Below, in pieces: positions 8,759 to 17,414 of a stretch of 64,000 nt of DNA. Numbering within the stretch: the first letter of the stretch is position 1; each line of letters begins with the position of its first letter. The position numbers were made by a program, and so were the translations under genes. A model generated the notes under the pieces. That model ran no database searches. It was given only the letters and a program-made list of their open reading frames with translations, and was not told the origin of the DNA. Origin of the DNA: Bermanella sp044597725 (lineage in GTDB: Bacteria > Pseudomonadota > Gammaproteobacteria > Pseudomonadales > Oceanobacteraceae); the NCBI RefSeq assembly GCF_044597725.1, contig NZ_CP139003.1, positions 1,302,001 to 1,366,000 on the forward strand, given 5' to 3'.

Positions 8759-9565
8759 ATGAAAGCATTGAGCATCTTTGGTCAGAGCATTAACTTTTAT
8801 GGCCAAGTATTTAATAAGGTCTTTTGGATTAGTTTGGGCTCAAACCTTGTTCCGCTGATTTTAGGTGGAACTATTATGGGCGCCGGCATGGCCTCTGAAA
8901 ATCCTTTGCTAGGATTGTTAGGTGGTATTATCGCCATTTTGTCTGCGCTGTTTTTTTATACATGGCAGATTTCGTATATTGACCAGTATGCTAGCGAACA
9001 AAATGATAGTCTAAAAGATGCCATCCCTAGAGCACTGAATAAAATGGGACCGTTCTTTTTATTAAGTTTAGCCATAGCCTTATTGGCGGTTGCCATTGTA
9101 TTGCCTATCGTGATTGTTGCATCGGTATTTGCGCCAGAAGGTATATCGCAAGAAAGTCTAGGCGTAATGCTTATGCCAGTGATTATCGTACCGGTGATGC
9201 TTGTAATGTACCGTCTTATATTTTCCAGCTATTACGTCATCTTAAAAGATAAAGGTGTGGTAGATTCGATTAAGTTGAGTAATGGCCACGTAAAACAGCA
9301 TGCTTGGTTGGTATTGCGTTGTTTGCTATTGGTTATTGCTATTACTGTTGCTTGGTTACTATTGACCAGTCTTATTGCTTCTATGATAGCGTTGCCCGAA
9401 GCTGCGCTTACCTTTTTAGAGTTTTCTGTTAACGTTTTATTAACACCCTTATTTGGTATCTTTTTATATCGTTTATTCATGGTTACAGAGCCGAGTAATG
9501 GCGATCATATTGAAGAAGATGCTCATGATGTTGAGCAAGATAATACGGCTTCAAAAGACGAGTAA
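8759..9565 (+). CDS. Hypothetical membrane protein (YciC-like)
   Basis: A 268-residue inner-membrane protein with about six hydrophobic segments and an acidic, disordered C-terminal tail (about residues 240-268, rich in Asp, Glu and His). A cytoplasmic helix pattern, the mid-protein YRLIFSSYYVILKDKG and IKLSNGHVKQHAW recall the YciC/glycerophosphoryl-diester-phosphodiesterase membrane-domain proteins, whose function is poorly known. The start is two bases after the lysS stop, and ung follows within 12 bp, so lysS, this gene and ung probably share a transcript. No specific function can be assigned. Confidence 0.8.
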   Translation: MKALSIFGQSINFYGQVFNKVFWISLGSNLVPLILGGTIMGAGMASENPLLGLLGGIIAILSALFFYTWQISYIDQYASEQNDSLKDAIPRALNKMGPFFLLSLAIALLAVAIVLPIVIVASVFAPEGISQESLGVMLMPVIIVPVMLVMYRLIFSSYYVILKDKGVVDSIKLSNGHVKQHAWLVLRCLLLVIAITVAWLLLTSLIASMIALPEAALTFLEFSVNVLLTPLFGIFLYRLFMVTEPSNGDHIEEDAHDVEQDNTASKDE

Positions 9566-9576
9566 AATGGATATTT

Positions 9577-10290
9577 ATGGCGCAAAATAAAATAGTCGAC
9601 CGTTTAAGTGGGCAATGGAAGAGCCACTTTGAACAAGAACTACAAGCCGACTATATGGATGACCTGCGGCGCTTTCTTCGCTTTGAAATGGAAGCGGGGC
9701 AGGTTGTCTATCCGCCTAAAGAACAATGGTTTAATGCCTTCGAGTTAACACCGTTTGAGAATGTTAAAGTGGTGATAGTGGGTCAAGATCCCTATCATGG
9801 TGAGGGGCAAGCTCATGGCTTGAGCTTTAGTGTTCCTCACGGGATAAAAATACCGCCATCACTACGTAATATTTACAAAGAGCTTAACCGCGACCTTGGA
9901 ATGCCTATACCAAATACAGGTAACTTAGAGCAATGGGCACGCCAAGGCGTATTATTGCTCAATGCGTCGCTTACCGTGCGAGCACAAGAAGCGGCCAGCC
10001 ATAGTAAGCAGGGTTGGCAACGCTTTACCAATTCCTGTATCCAATATTTAAACGCCCATAAACAAGGGCTGGTATTTTTAGCGTGGGGAAAATTTGCCCA
10101 TAGCGTATGTGAGCAAGTGGATGCAAGCAAGCATCATGTAATTAAAACCAGTCATCCCAGTCCTTTGGGGGCAACAAAAAGCGGTAAAGACTTTACCGCT
10201 TTTATGGGGTCTAGCTGCTTCTCTCAAGCCAACCGCTACTTGTTTGAGCAGGGTGAATCACCTATAGATTGGCAAATACCCTCTTTATAA
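9577..10290 (+). CDS. ung: Uracil-DNA glycosylase
   Basis: Family 1 UDG of 237 residues, which removes uracil from DNA as the first step of base-excision repair. The water-activating loop GQDPYHGEGQAHGLSFSV (with the catalytic Asp) lies near residues 68-85, and the Leu-loop HPSPLGA, with the catalytic His, near residues 187-193. Both match family 1 exactly. It is the last gene of the lysS-membrane protein-ung run and converges on the DUF2789 gene 21 bp away. Confidence 0.97.
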   Translation: MAQNKIVDRLSGQWKSHFEQELQADYMDDLRRFLRFEMEAGQVVYPPKEQWFNAFELTPFENVKVVIVGQDPYHGEGQAHGLSFSVPHGIKIPPSLRNIYKELNRDLGMPIPNTGNLEQWARQGVLLLNASLTVRAQEAASHSKQGWQRFTNSCIQYLNAHKQGLVFLAWGKFAHSVCEQVDASKHHVIKTSHPSPLGATKSGKDFTAFMGSSCFSQANRYLFEQGESPIDWQIPSL

Positions 10291-10311
10291 CCCTCTTAGA
10301 GTTCAAGGGCT

Positions 10312-10548
10312 TTAGTTGTGAAGCTCTGCGTCTAGAATATCAACAATTTCAGTCCAGTCGCTATCGTCTGTTAATGCCTCGCTTAAAAACGACTTTTGCG
10401 AATCTGACCAAAAGGCTGCGTCTTGGATGCGTTCTTCTGGTTTGAGTGTATTTTGCTGAATAAATTGCTTAATGCTTGCCGCATCGCTGGCCAAGCCTAG
10501 CTGATCGAATAAAGAAGTTAGGGTGAAGTGATTAGATCTATCCATCAT
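10312..10548 (-). CDS. DUF2789 family small protein
   Basis: A 78-residue cytoplasmic protein of unknown function matching DUF2789. Family features are the N-terminal FTLTSLFDQLGLASD, the central AAFWSDSQKSFLSEAL and the C-terminal DSDWTEIVDILDAEL. It is acidic and probably all-helical. A strong AGGAGG lies upstream of two adjacent ATG codons. The first gives the coordinates used; the second, three bases in, has the better 7-base spacing. Confidence 0.85.
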   Translation of the reverse strand: MMDRSNHFTLTSLFDQLGLASDAASIKQFIQQNTLKPEERIQDAAFWSDSQKSFLSEALTDDSDWTEIVDILDAELHN

Positions 10549-10605
10549 ATGTCCTCCTAATATTCATTTAAGTGTAGCGTATATTAAGGGGTTTAGGTGG
10601 TAAGA

Positions 10606-11043
10606 CTATTTAGCGCGCTGGGCCTCAAATTTCTCAATACGCTTGTCCCACGTCTTGAAACGCTTGCGACAATAGTCGTTAAATTCTTCATAGGTCTGAA
10701 AATATAAATCACAACCCTCGTCGATGGGAACATCAAATTCGCAGGCATCATTGCTGTGTTCACGGCAAATAAGAGGGCGTGTTTCATAGATACCGCACAT
10801 ATTGTCGTCTCGTAAGAAACCACAGCGGGTTTCACTAAGTAAATACCAGCCGTTACCATCTTTAAAAATATGAATACCTTCATGGGCTATTTGCCATAGA
10901 AGTACGTCAAACTCCTGCATGGAGCGCGGTGTGTCCAGTGCTTGAGTAATATATTGGCAGCACTTTGCCGAGCAAAAATCACACTTATTCTCTGAAGTTA
11001 TAACCTCGGTAATATCTTGAGTTTCAATGATGTTAACAGTCAT
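10606..11043 (-). CDS. YkgJ family cysteine-cluster protein
   Basis: A 145-residue protein of the YkgJ/UPF0153 type, predicted to bind zinc or an iron-sulphur cluster. The cysteine pattern is visible as CDFCSAKCCQ near residues 21-30, ETRCGFL and DNMCGIYETRPLICREH in the middle, with a later Cys in DACEFD and in DEGCDLYF. The CGIYETRPxxCR core is the family signature. The biological role is unknown. It reads from just upstream of the regulatory gap before the large TonB-dependent receptor and is divergent from it. Confidence 0.87.
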   Translation of the reverse strand: MTVNIIETQDITEVITSENKCDFCSAKCCQYITQALDTPRSMQEFDVLLWQIAHEGIHIFKDGNGWYLLSETRCGFLRDDNMCGIYETRPLICREHSNDACEFDVPIDEGCDLYFQTYEEFNDYCRKRFKTWDKRIEKFEAQRAK

Positions 11044-11247
11044 AAGTACGATCGATGAAGTATGGGTGAATTTAGCCCTCCTATTCTACGGATTTCGTAC
11101 AAAATGGCGAGGATAACAAGCACTCGAGGTATTTGTTTGCTCCTGCATCTTTTTTGTCACAAAAAATTCATATTTCCCCCTGAGATTTTAGCTCACCCAT
11201 ATAAGGCCCGCCAATTAAGGCGTTTGGCTGAGATGATAGGGATTTAG

Positions 11248-11330
11248 CCGTCATAAAACAGCCATAAAAATGCAGCAAAACTGAAAGCGTTTTGTCATGT
11301 AACAAAGGTGTCACAATGCAAGATTATCTT
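11248..11330 (+). promoter_or_regulatory. Candidate promoter with PhoB-like GTCAT boxes upstream of the TonB-dependent receptor
   Basis: In the 394-bp gap before the receptor gene, CCGTCATAAAACAGCCAT (11248-11265) fits the Pho-box plan of two CTGTCAT-like heptamers separated by four A/T bases, about 15 of 18 positions matching E. coli pstS by eye. Exactly 44 bp later, TTGTCATGTAA (11292-11302) is followed by six bases, TGTCAC (11309-11314), ten bases, and a TATCTT -10-like hexamer (11325-11330). The same arrangement recurs before the DUF3450 operon at 16476. The remainder of the gap shows no gene I can support. Confidence 0.5.
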
Positions 11331-11437
11331 CTGCAGCAAGTTTTTAAAGCAACGTAATAAGCGCTCTGATTCTAATTTCCACCCAGTAACGGGGTAAGCA
11401 GAACAAAGCCTTAAATACCAAAATTGTTGGAGAAGGT

Positions 11438-14400
11438 ATGAAACGCAATATATTAGCTGGTGTAATCGCTGCCGTTGGCGCCAATATGGCTTTGGCGGGC
11501 GAAGCCGTGTTTTACATTACTGAACAGGGGCAACCCGTTGATACATTATCGGTAACCGTTAATGGTGATCGTAAACTTGTGGGTAAAAATGGCTTTGTTA
11601 GTTTTGATTTAGGCAGCGGAACCCACCAGGTTGAGCTTAGCGAATATGGGCAATGGGCGGGTGAATTTAGTTTTGACGCCGATGTTGCAGAAAATGCTGA
11701 AATTCAAATAGAAATGATTGCAGGTGAAGCTGTCCCCGAAATAGCGGTTTATACACCGGGTCAAGAAGAACAGGCGGTAACGGGGAAGGTAGCCGGTTAT
11801 ATCGAGTCGGATGAAACCGGAGGCGGTGTTCAAGGTGCAACAATTTCTATTAGTAATACCGACATTGTAATGACAACCGATAGCAATGGCTATTACGAAA
11901 TTGAATTACCCAGAGGTGAATACGATTTCTCTGTATCACACCCAACCTATGGCAGCAAAAAACTACGCCAAATTCGCGTTATTGGTAATTATGCTACCGC
12001 TTTAAATACCAATATGAGTATGAATGGCAACTCAGCTATCGAAGAAGTGGTTGCAGTTGGCTCGTATATTCCGTCAACCGCCATTTCACAGCAGCGCGAT
12101 TCAAGCGGTGTGCTTGATGCAATTGGGGCGGAGCAGTTTGCTCGCTTTGGTGACTCTGACGCTGCATCGGCCCTTAAGCGGGTGACGGGTGTAACGGTTT
12201 CGGGCGGTAAATATGCTGTAGTGCGTGGTCTTAACGAACGTTATACCTCAGTGCTATTTAATGGTGCCATGTTGCCTAGTCCAGACCCAACTCGTCGAGT
12301 TGTTCCCTTAGATATTTTTCCATCTGCAGTTATTTCTTCAATAAATGTAGAAAAAACCGGTAGTGCAAATCGTCCATCGGATTCTGCTGGCGCTACTATT
12401 GATATTTTATCCAAAGAAGCTCCGAACGAATTTGAAGGTAAGTTTAAAGTATCGGCTGGTTATGTTGATGGAACGACATTCGAAGATGCCAATGTGCAAA
12501 AAACTTCTGGGGCAGAAGTATTAGGTTTTGGCTCATCAGATCGAGACCTGAGTGAGCAAGCTAAAAATCTTAAGTTTCAGAATACGGTTACTACATTAGA
12601 AGGTGAAGATGCTGCCAATACGTTAGACTTGTCACAATTTCAAACAGAAGATATTACCATTGCACCTGACCTAGGTTTTGAATTAAGCGTGGGGGATTTA
12701 ATTGGCAACTACCAATATGGAGATTTGTCGTACAAAGCAACTGCTCGCTATTCAAATAAATGGGATAAACAAGAACTAGATCGTGCAAACTATCGTGTTG
12801 ATAGCACTTCTACAGGTACATTTAAAGAATCTGAAGAATACGTAGAAACGCGTATTACCAATAATATTGATTTGAGCGGTGCTTTTACACTTTCGCTAAC
12901 GGGCTTAGAGCATAGTCTTATCTCAAATACCATGTTGTTGCGAAACACACAGCAAGACAGCGTACAAAATAAAGGTATTTTAGACGAGGACCGTAAGTTC
13001 ACTTTAGAAAAAGAGTACACGTGGCAAGAGCGTGAGTTCTTTATGCAGCAATTAATCGGTGATGTATTGTTCCCAGAGTTTTTAGATAGCAAGCTGGACT
13101 GGGGAGTCACCTATGCTAATGCAAAATTAAACCTACCGGATAGTCGATCTTATTTCTTCGATGTAAAAGGTTCCAAGAACTTCCAGGCAGAAGATGATCA
13201 ATTTAATCCATTGATAAATGATCGCTCGAGTGAACTTGAATTATCCGGTACACCGGAACCTGAGCGTAATTTTGTTGATCTAGAAGATAAAGCAATAGAT
13301 ATCAATCTTAATCTATCAATGATGCTACTAGCTGAAATGGATTACGAACTTAAACTAAAAACTGGCTTCTCTATGTTAGATAGAGAAAGAACGGTAGAAG
13401 CTGATAAGTTTGTATATAGAGTCGCTGAATTTGTACCTTTAGAGCAAAAAAACGAAACTGAATTATCTAAGGTTGTTATACCTTCTTTATTTGATGAAAC
13501 TGATGCTGAACTGAAATCGAAACCAGATTACAACGCATCCTATGATGGTGAATGGTCTTACACTTCTTACTATCTTATGCCTGAATTTAATTTATATGAT
13601 TATTTTCGCTTAGAAGCTGGAGTTCGCATGGAGGACAGTACCTTATCGGTTGAGACCTTAGCTAAACCAGGTAGTGGTGCGTCGACAAAAATAGAAGTAA
13701 AAGATGACAATCTATATCCATCTGCAAACTTAACAGTAACCGCTATTGAAGATATGCAATTCCGCCTATCGTATTATGAATCGGTGAACCGACCTGATTT
13801 TCGCGAAATTTCTCCCGCACAGTTCAAAGATAGCGTTACAGGTGATCGCTATATCGGTAATCCAAACTTAACAGAAGCGGAGGTTGCAAATATTGATGCA
13901 CGAGCTGAGTATTATTTTTCCGCAAACGAAAGTATAAGCATTGGTGTTTTCCAAAAAGAAATATCTAATGCAATCGAGCGTACATCGGGTGTTGTTTCGG
14001 GTAGTGGTAACCGCACCGTTTATGGTTTTAATAATAGTGGTGATGCTAGTGCACAAGGCATAGAGTTAAGTGGTTCAAAAGATTTTGAATTAAGCCGCTT
14101 TGCATTACGTGTTTCAGCCAACCTATCTATGTTTGACACCGAAATAGAAGAAATCAATGACTCTGGGTTCTTGGTTCGTAAGCGTGCACTACAAGGACAG
14201 CCAGAAGTATTAGGTAACGTACAGCTTGCCTTAGACGACTATGAAACAGGCCACGAGTTTACCCTAGTACTTAACCATACAGGTGAATCTTTATTTGCTA
14301 TACCAGCTAACGATGGCCTGCCGGATGAAATGCAACTTGCACGCAACGTATTGGATTTACGCTACAAAGCGCCAGTTTCAGATGCGTTAAGTCTCTCGGT

Positions 14401-14512
14401 CTCACTGGATAACGTACTTGATTCAGAAGTAGAGCAGCAGCAAGGCGGACGTTTAACCAAAAAATATAAGCCAGGTCGTGAATTTAATTTAAGTATTTCT
14501 TACGAATTCTAA
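11438..14512 (+). CDS. TonB-dependent receptor with N-terminal carboxypeptidase-regulatory-like domain
   Basis: A 1024-residue outer-membrane receptor. A signal peptide covers residues 1-20 (cleavage near ALAGEA). An Ig-like CarboxypepD_reg domain follows at about residues 127-190 (GYIESDETGGGVQGATISIS to YDFSVSHPTYGSKKLR). The plug covers about residues 220-320, with ALKRVTGVTVSGGKYAVVRG and NVEKTGSANRPSDSAGATIDI, and the beta-barrel follows, ending GREFNLSISYEF with the C-terminal aromatic needed for outer-membrane insertion. A TonB-box-like IEEVVAVGSY lies just before the plug. The ligand is unknown. Neighbours (beta-helix lipoprotein, dedicated TonB/ExbBD set) suggest this cluster energises its own receptor, and the Pho-like promoter hints at a phosphorus-related substrate; both are inferences. 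Confidence 0.93.
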   Translation: MKRNILAGVIAAVGANMALAGEAVFYITEQGQPVDTLSVTVNGDRKLVGKNGFVSFDLGSGTHQVELSEYGQWAGEFSFDADVAENAEIQIEMIAGEAVPEIAVYTPGQEEQAVTGKVAGYIESDETGGGVQGATISISNTDIVMTTDSNGYYEIELPRGEYDFSVSHPTYGSKKLRQIRVIGNYATALNTNMSMNGNSAIEEVVAVGSYIPSTAISQQRDSSGVLDAIGAEQFARFGDSDAASALKRVTGVTVSGGKYAVVRGLNERYTSVLFNGAMLPSPDPTRRVVPLDIFPSAVISSINVEKTGSANRPSDSAGATIDILSKEAPNEFEGKFKVSAGYVDGTTFEDANVQKTSGAEVLGFGSSDRDLSEQAKNLKFQNTVTTLEGEDAANTLDLSQFQTEDITIAPDLGFELSVGDLIGNYQYGDLSYKATARYSNKWDKQELDRANYRVDSTSTGTFKESEEYVETRITNNIDLSGAFTLSLTGLEHSLISNTMLLRNTQQDSVQNKGILDEDRKFTLEKEYTWQEREFFMQQLIGDVLFPEFLDSKLDWGVTYANAKLNLPDSRSYFFDVKGSKNFQAEDDQFNPLINDRSSELELSGTPEPERNFVDLEDKAIDINLNLSMMLLAEMDYELKLKTGFSMLDRERTVEADKFVYRVAEFVPLEQKNETELSKVVIPSLFDETDAELKSKPDYNASYDGEWSYTSYYLMPEFNLYDYFRLEAGVRMEDSTLSVETLAKPGSGASTKIEVKDDNLYPSANLTVTAIEDMQFRLSYYESVNRPDFREISPAQFKDSVTGDRYIGNPNLTEAEVANIDARAEYYFSANESISIGVFQKEISNAIERTSGVVSGSGNRTVYGFNNSGDASAQGIELSGSKDFELSRFALRVSANLSMFDTEIEEINDSGFLVRKRALQGQPEVLGNVQLALDDYETGHEFTLVLNHTGESLFAIPANDGLPDEMQLARNVLDLRYKAPVSDALSLSVSLDNVLDSEVEQQQGGRLTKKYKPGREFNLSISYEF

Positions 14513-14559
14513 GTTTTTTTGAAACTGTAATAACTTTGTCATTAAATAAACCTAACCTA

Positions 14560-14604
14560 AGAGTGAATTCAATAACCGTGTAAGTAATTACACAGATTCA
14601 CTCT
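14560..14604 (+). other. Intercistronic stem-loop between receptor and lipoprotein genes
   Basis: The 112-bp gap holds an inverted repeat. AGAGTGAAT (14560-14568) pairs with ATTCACTCT (14596-14604), and nested inside GTGTAA (14578-14583) pairs with TTACAC (14588-14593) around a GTAA loop. There is no following T-run, so it is more likely an RNA processing or stability element that sets the ratio of receptor to lipoprotein than a terminator. The lipoprotein ribosome binding site (GGAG at 14616-14619) is just downstream. Confidence 0.5.
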
Positions 14605-14624
14605 AACGACATAACGGAGAAGTT

Positions 14625-16211
14625 ATGAAAAACAACGAACTTTTAAAACTGTTTTCAGTTTCTGTATTAGCAGCCGCTTTAGCTGCATGTGGCAGCGACA
14701 GTGATGATAACAATAATGACGGCGGTGATACTGGCGGTGACGTTACATTTAACACAAATGCCAACTCAGCTTTTAGTTTTGACCAAACCACTTATGTAGG
14801 TGCAGTCGACCCAGCGGCTACGGGTACAATGTGGTATGAGTTCGCGCTTGATGGTTCGTATCCTGAAACAGCAGCAGAAATTGTGACTGTAACCAGTGGT
14901 GCAGGCGCGGTTGAAGCATGGACAGATTCTGTAGCAGCAAACCACACAGCAAATATGGCCAACATTACGCCAGCAGCTGAATGTCCTGCTCTTGCTGACG
15001 GTACAGTTGTAAACGATGGTACCGTTGAGCTGGATGGTAAAACATTCCAAAAATGTAAACTTTCTGGATCTATCGATACTGATGTTACACTAAGCAACGA
15101 TGTTGTTTGGTCGCTTGTAGGTCAAGTGGTTGTTGGTAATGGTAACCGCCAACTTACTGCATCTAATAGTACTGTAGATAACGTAACCTTAACCATTGAT
15201 GCTGGCACTGTATTCATGAGTAAAGAAGGTTCTGCTTTATTCGTTACCCGTGGTTCAAAAATTAATGCTGAAGGTACAGCGACTCAGCCAATTATTATGG
15301 CTGGTGATACTACCGAGACCTTTGGTGGTGCATCTGAGTGGGGCGGTTTAGTTGTTCAAGGTTACGGCTACCACAATAAATGTGGCGACCCTGCCACTAA
15401 CCCAATTTGTAACCAAATTGGTGAAGGCGATTCCGGATTCTTTGCGGGTAATAATAATGCCGATAACTCTGGTGTACTGAAATACCTTATTATCACTGAA
15501 GCTGGCGCACAAACAGGTTCAGACGGCGACGAGCTGAACGGCATTAGTTTCCAAGCAGTGGGTTACGGTACTACTGTTGAATATGTGCAAGTACATAACA
15601 ACTTTGACGATGGTGTCGAGTTCTTTGGTGGTGCCGTAGATGCCAAACACCTTGTACTAACTGCTGTTAAAGACGATAGCATCGACTGGGACGAAGGTTA
15701 CGTAGGTAACATTCAATACGCGTTAATCGTTCAAACTGAAGGCCAAGAAAACACGACTAAATCATCTAACTATGTATTCGAATTGGATACGGCGGGTGAC
15801 GGTAATGAGTCGACTTACGAGTCTAATGCCACAGTTGCAAACGTAACGGCCCTTGTTAGCCGCTCTGGTGGCACAGTGAGTGATGGTATTCACCAGAAGA
15901 AAGGTTCTGAAGGCCAGTTCTTCAATATCTTCATGGGTGGTGACATTAACAACTGCTTAGCCATTGAAGACAACACTGTAGGTACGTCTTACGATAGCCG
16001 CGAAGATGCATACCAAAACGTATACTGCGTAGGTGCGCAAGCTGAGGTGACTAAGCCTGATGACAGTGCTTACGCTAATGTTGAACTTGCCAGCACTGCT
16101 GCCTCTAACTTCGTCTTAAACGACAACCTAGCAGTAACGGGCACGCCTACAGTAACAGCAACAATCGCTTCTAAAGAAACAGATCGTGATGACCGCGTAG
16201 CTGCTCAGTAA
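14625..16211 (+). CDS. Beta-helix-like surface lipoprotein
   Basis: A 528-residue lipoprotein: signal peptide with lipobox LAAC (Cys at residue 22), then an Asp/Asn/Gly-rich linker (about 23-43). The body, from about residue 175, is a run of short Gly/Asn-rich strands such as VTLTIDAGTVFMSKEGSALF, INAEGTATQPIIMAG, WGGLVVQGYG and VEYVQVHNNFDDGVEFFGG, typical of right-handed parallel beta-helices. Such proteins commonly follow TonB-dependent receptors with a regulatory-like N-domain in Shewanella and Alteromonas relatives and are often misnamed. Its role is unknown; a surface-exposed substrate-binding partner of the upstream receptor is the best inference. A terminator follows the gene. Confidence 0.85.
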   Translation: MKNNELLKLFSVSVLAAALAACGSDSDDNNNDGGDTGGDVTFNTNANSAFSFDQTTYVGAVDPAATGTMWYEFALDGSYPETAAEIVTVTSGAGAVEAWTDSVAANHTANMANITPAAECPALADGTVVNDGTVELDGKTFQKCKLSGSIDTDVTLSNDVVWSLVGQVVVGNGNRQLTASNSTVDNVTLTIDAGTVFMSKEGSALFVTRGSKINAEGTATQPIIMAGDTTETFGGASEWGGLVVQGYGYHNKCGDPATNPICNQIGEGDSGFFAGNNNADNSGVLKYLIITEAGAQTGSDGDELNGISFQAVGYGTTVEYVQVHNNFDDGVEFFGGAVDAKHLVLTAVKDDSIDWDEGYVGNIQYALIVQTEGQENTTKSSNYVFELDTAGDGNESTYESNATVANVTALVSRSGGTVSDGIHQKKGSEGQFFNIFMGGDINNCLAIEDNTVGTSYDSREDAYQNVYCVGAQAEVTKPDDSAYANVELASTAASNFVLNDNLAVTGTPTVTATIASKETDRDDRVAAQ

Positions 16212-16220
16212 AACCCTACA

Positions 16221-16236
16221 TGTGAGCTCGCTCACA
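16221..16236. promoter_or_regulatory. CRP-consensus palindrome in the 3' untranslated region
   Basis: TGTGAGCTCGCTCACA lies 9 bases after the lipoprotein stop and 11 bases before its terminator. It contains TGTGA-N6-TCACA, the full CRP consensus, and is also a 7-bp hairpin with a two-base loop. The position, inside a transcript end about 390 bp upstream of the DUF3450 start, is unusual for an activator site, so it may instead be an RNA hairpin or a decoy. Confidence 0.4.
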
Positions 16237-16247
16237 GTGTGAAAATG

Positions 16248-16280
16248 AACCACCCCGACACGTCGGGGTGGTTTTGTTTT
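16248..16280 (+). terminator. Rho-independent terminator after the lipoprotein gene
   Basis: A 12-bp GC-rich stem, AACCACCCCGAC (16248-16259) paired with GTCGGGGTGGTT (16262-16273), followed by TTGTTTT. In practice the loop will open to at least four bases. It separates the receptor-lipoprotein unit from the DUF3450-TonB operon, implying that the latter has its own promoter. Confidence 0.9.
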
Positions 16281-16475
16281 GTCTGAAAGGATAAACTCCT
16301 GCCTAAATAGGCAGTTTTAGACAAAGTACGCTACAAGCGCAATGGCTGGCCCCGTCAAAATCCATCGAAAAAGTACTAATTGTTATAAATACAGTGATTT
16401 TTAATACGTTTTTTGGATGTATTGCGCAATATTAAATCCGTTCGTTTTGCTCAGAATGTGGATTTATTCCTAATT

Positions 16476-16558
16476 TTGTCATTTTACGTACATATATCTG
16501 AAAATTTACTGCAATATACTTGTCATGTAATATCAGTGTCATAAAGTCGGCGTATCTT
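16476..16558 (+). promoter_or_regulatory. Candidate promoter with the same GTCAT-box layout, upstream of the DUF3450-TonB operon
   Basis: TTGTCATTTTACGTACAT (16476-16493) is a weak Pho-box-like pair. Forty-four bp later, TTGTCATGTAA (16520-16530) is followed by six bases, TGTCAT (16537-16542), ten bases, and TATCTT (16553-16558). The second part is the same in spacing and nearly the same in sequence as the element at 11292-11330 before the receptor, which argues that one activator controls both units. The rest of the 417-bp gap holds the CRP-like palindrome, the terminator and no gene. Confidence 0.5.
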
Positions 16559-16628
16559 GCGAGCGATCTAAAACATAAATAAGTTCCCTTTTAAGGGGCG
16601 AATAAAATTCAAACAACAGGTAAAACAT

Positions 16629-17414
16629 ATGCCGTTAAACAGTAAAGCTAGCACTCTGTTAGCAGGCGCGCTCCTAACAGCGGGTGTTTTCAATGCGCAT
16701 GCAGCAGATATGGATCAAGCCATTAAAAAAGGCGTTGATCGAGTGGGGAAAGCACAACAAGCACAGGTCAAAATTGACAGTGTAGACGATCAAACTCGCG
16801 CTGCTGAGCGTGAGTACCGGGGGGTGATCAAAGAGGTTGATGGTCTTAAAGTTTATATTGAGCAGCTTAACAAGCAGTTAGCCGCCCAAAATAAAGAGCT
16901 TAACCAGATTGAAGCCAGTATCCGTCAAGTTACTTTGATCGAGCGTCAAATTACACCTCTTATGCTTCGTATGATTGATGCCATCGATCAATTCGTTGCA
17001 GCTGATATTCCTTTCCTAAAAGAAACGCGTGAAGACCGCATTGATGTTCTTAAAGACATGATGGGTCGTTCTGACGTTACTATTGCTGAGAAGTATCGCA
17101 AAGTGATGGAAGCCTACCAAACTGAAATCGACTATGGCCGTACTATTGAATCTTACCGTGGCGAAGTTGAAATCGACGGTGAAACCCGCGAAGTAGACTT
17201 TTTGCGCACTGGCCGTATTTCGCTTGTGTATCAAACACTGGATGGTCAAAAACTTGGCGTTTGGAACCCAGAGTCAGAAAGCTTTGAAGACCTAGATTCG
17301 TCTTACAAGAGTAAAGTTATGATGGGTATTCGTATTGCCCGTGAGCAAGCTGCTCCTGACCTAATTAAAGTTCCTGTTGCTGCCCCTGTAGCGGTTCAAG
17401 CGGAGGCCAAATAA
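16629..17414 (+). CDS. DUF3450 family periplasmic coiled-coil protein
   Basis: A 261-residue exported protein (signal peptide to about residue 25, NAHAAD). The mature region is mostly helical and coiled-coil (about residues 30-110: repeated Gln/Glu/Lys heptads such as VDGLKVYIEQLNKQLAAQNK), followed by a DUF3450 C-terminal domain containing VDFLRTGRISLVYQTLDGQ and LGVWNPESESF. DUF3450 proteins are almost always encoded first in TtpC/TonB2 operons and are thought to be periplasmic partners of TtpC. The stop overlaps the ttpC start by one base (TAATG), so the pair is translationally coupled. Confidence 0.92.
   Translation: MPLNSKASTLLAGALLTAGVFNAHAADMDQAIKKGVDRVGKAQQAQVKIDSVDDQTRAAEREYRGVIKEVDGLKVYIEQLNKQLAAQNKELNQIEASIRQVTLIERQITPLMLRMIDAIDQFVAADIPFLKETREDRIDVLKDMMGRSDVTIAEKYRKVMEAYQTEIDYGRTIESYRGEVEIDGETREVDFLRTGRISLVYQTLDGQKLGVWNPESESFEDLDSSYKSKVMMGIRIAREQAAPDLIKVPVAAPVAVQAEAK

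Noticed and set aside
11062..11247. A 61-residue reading frame in the gap before the first receptor
   Set aside because: No ribosome site, no recognisable family, and it overlaps the regulatory region; composition is that of non-coding DNA.
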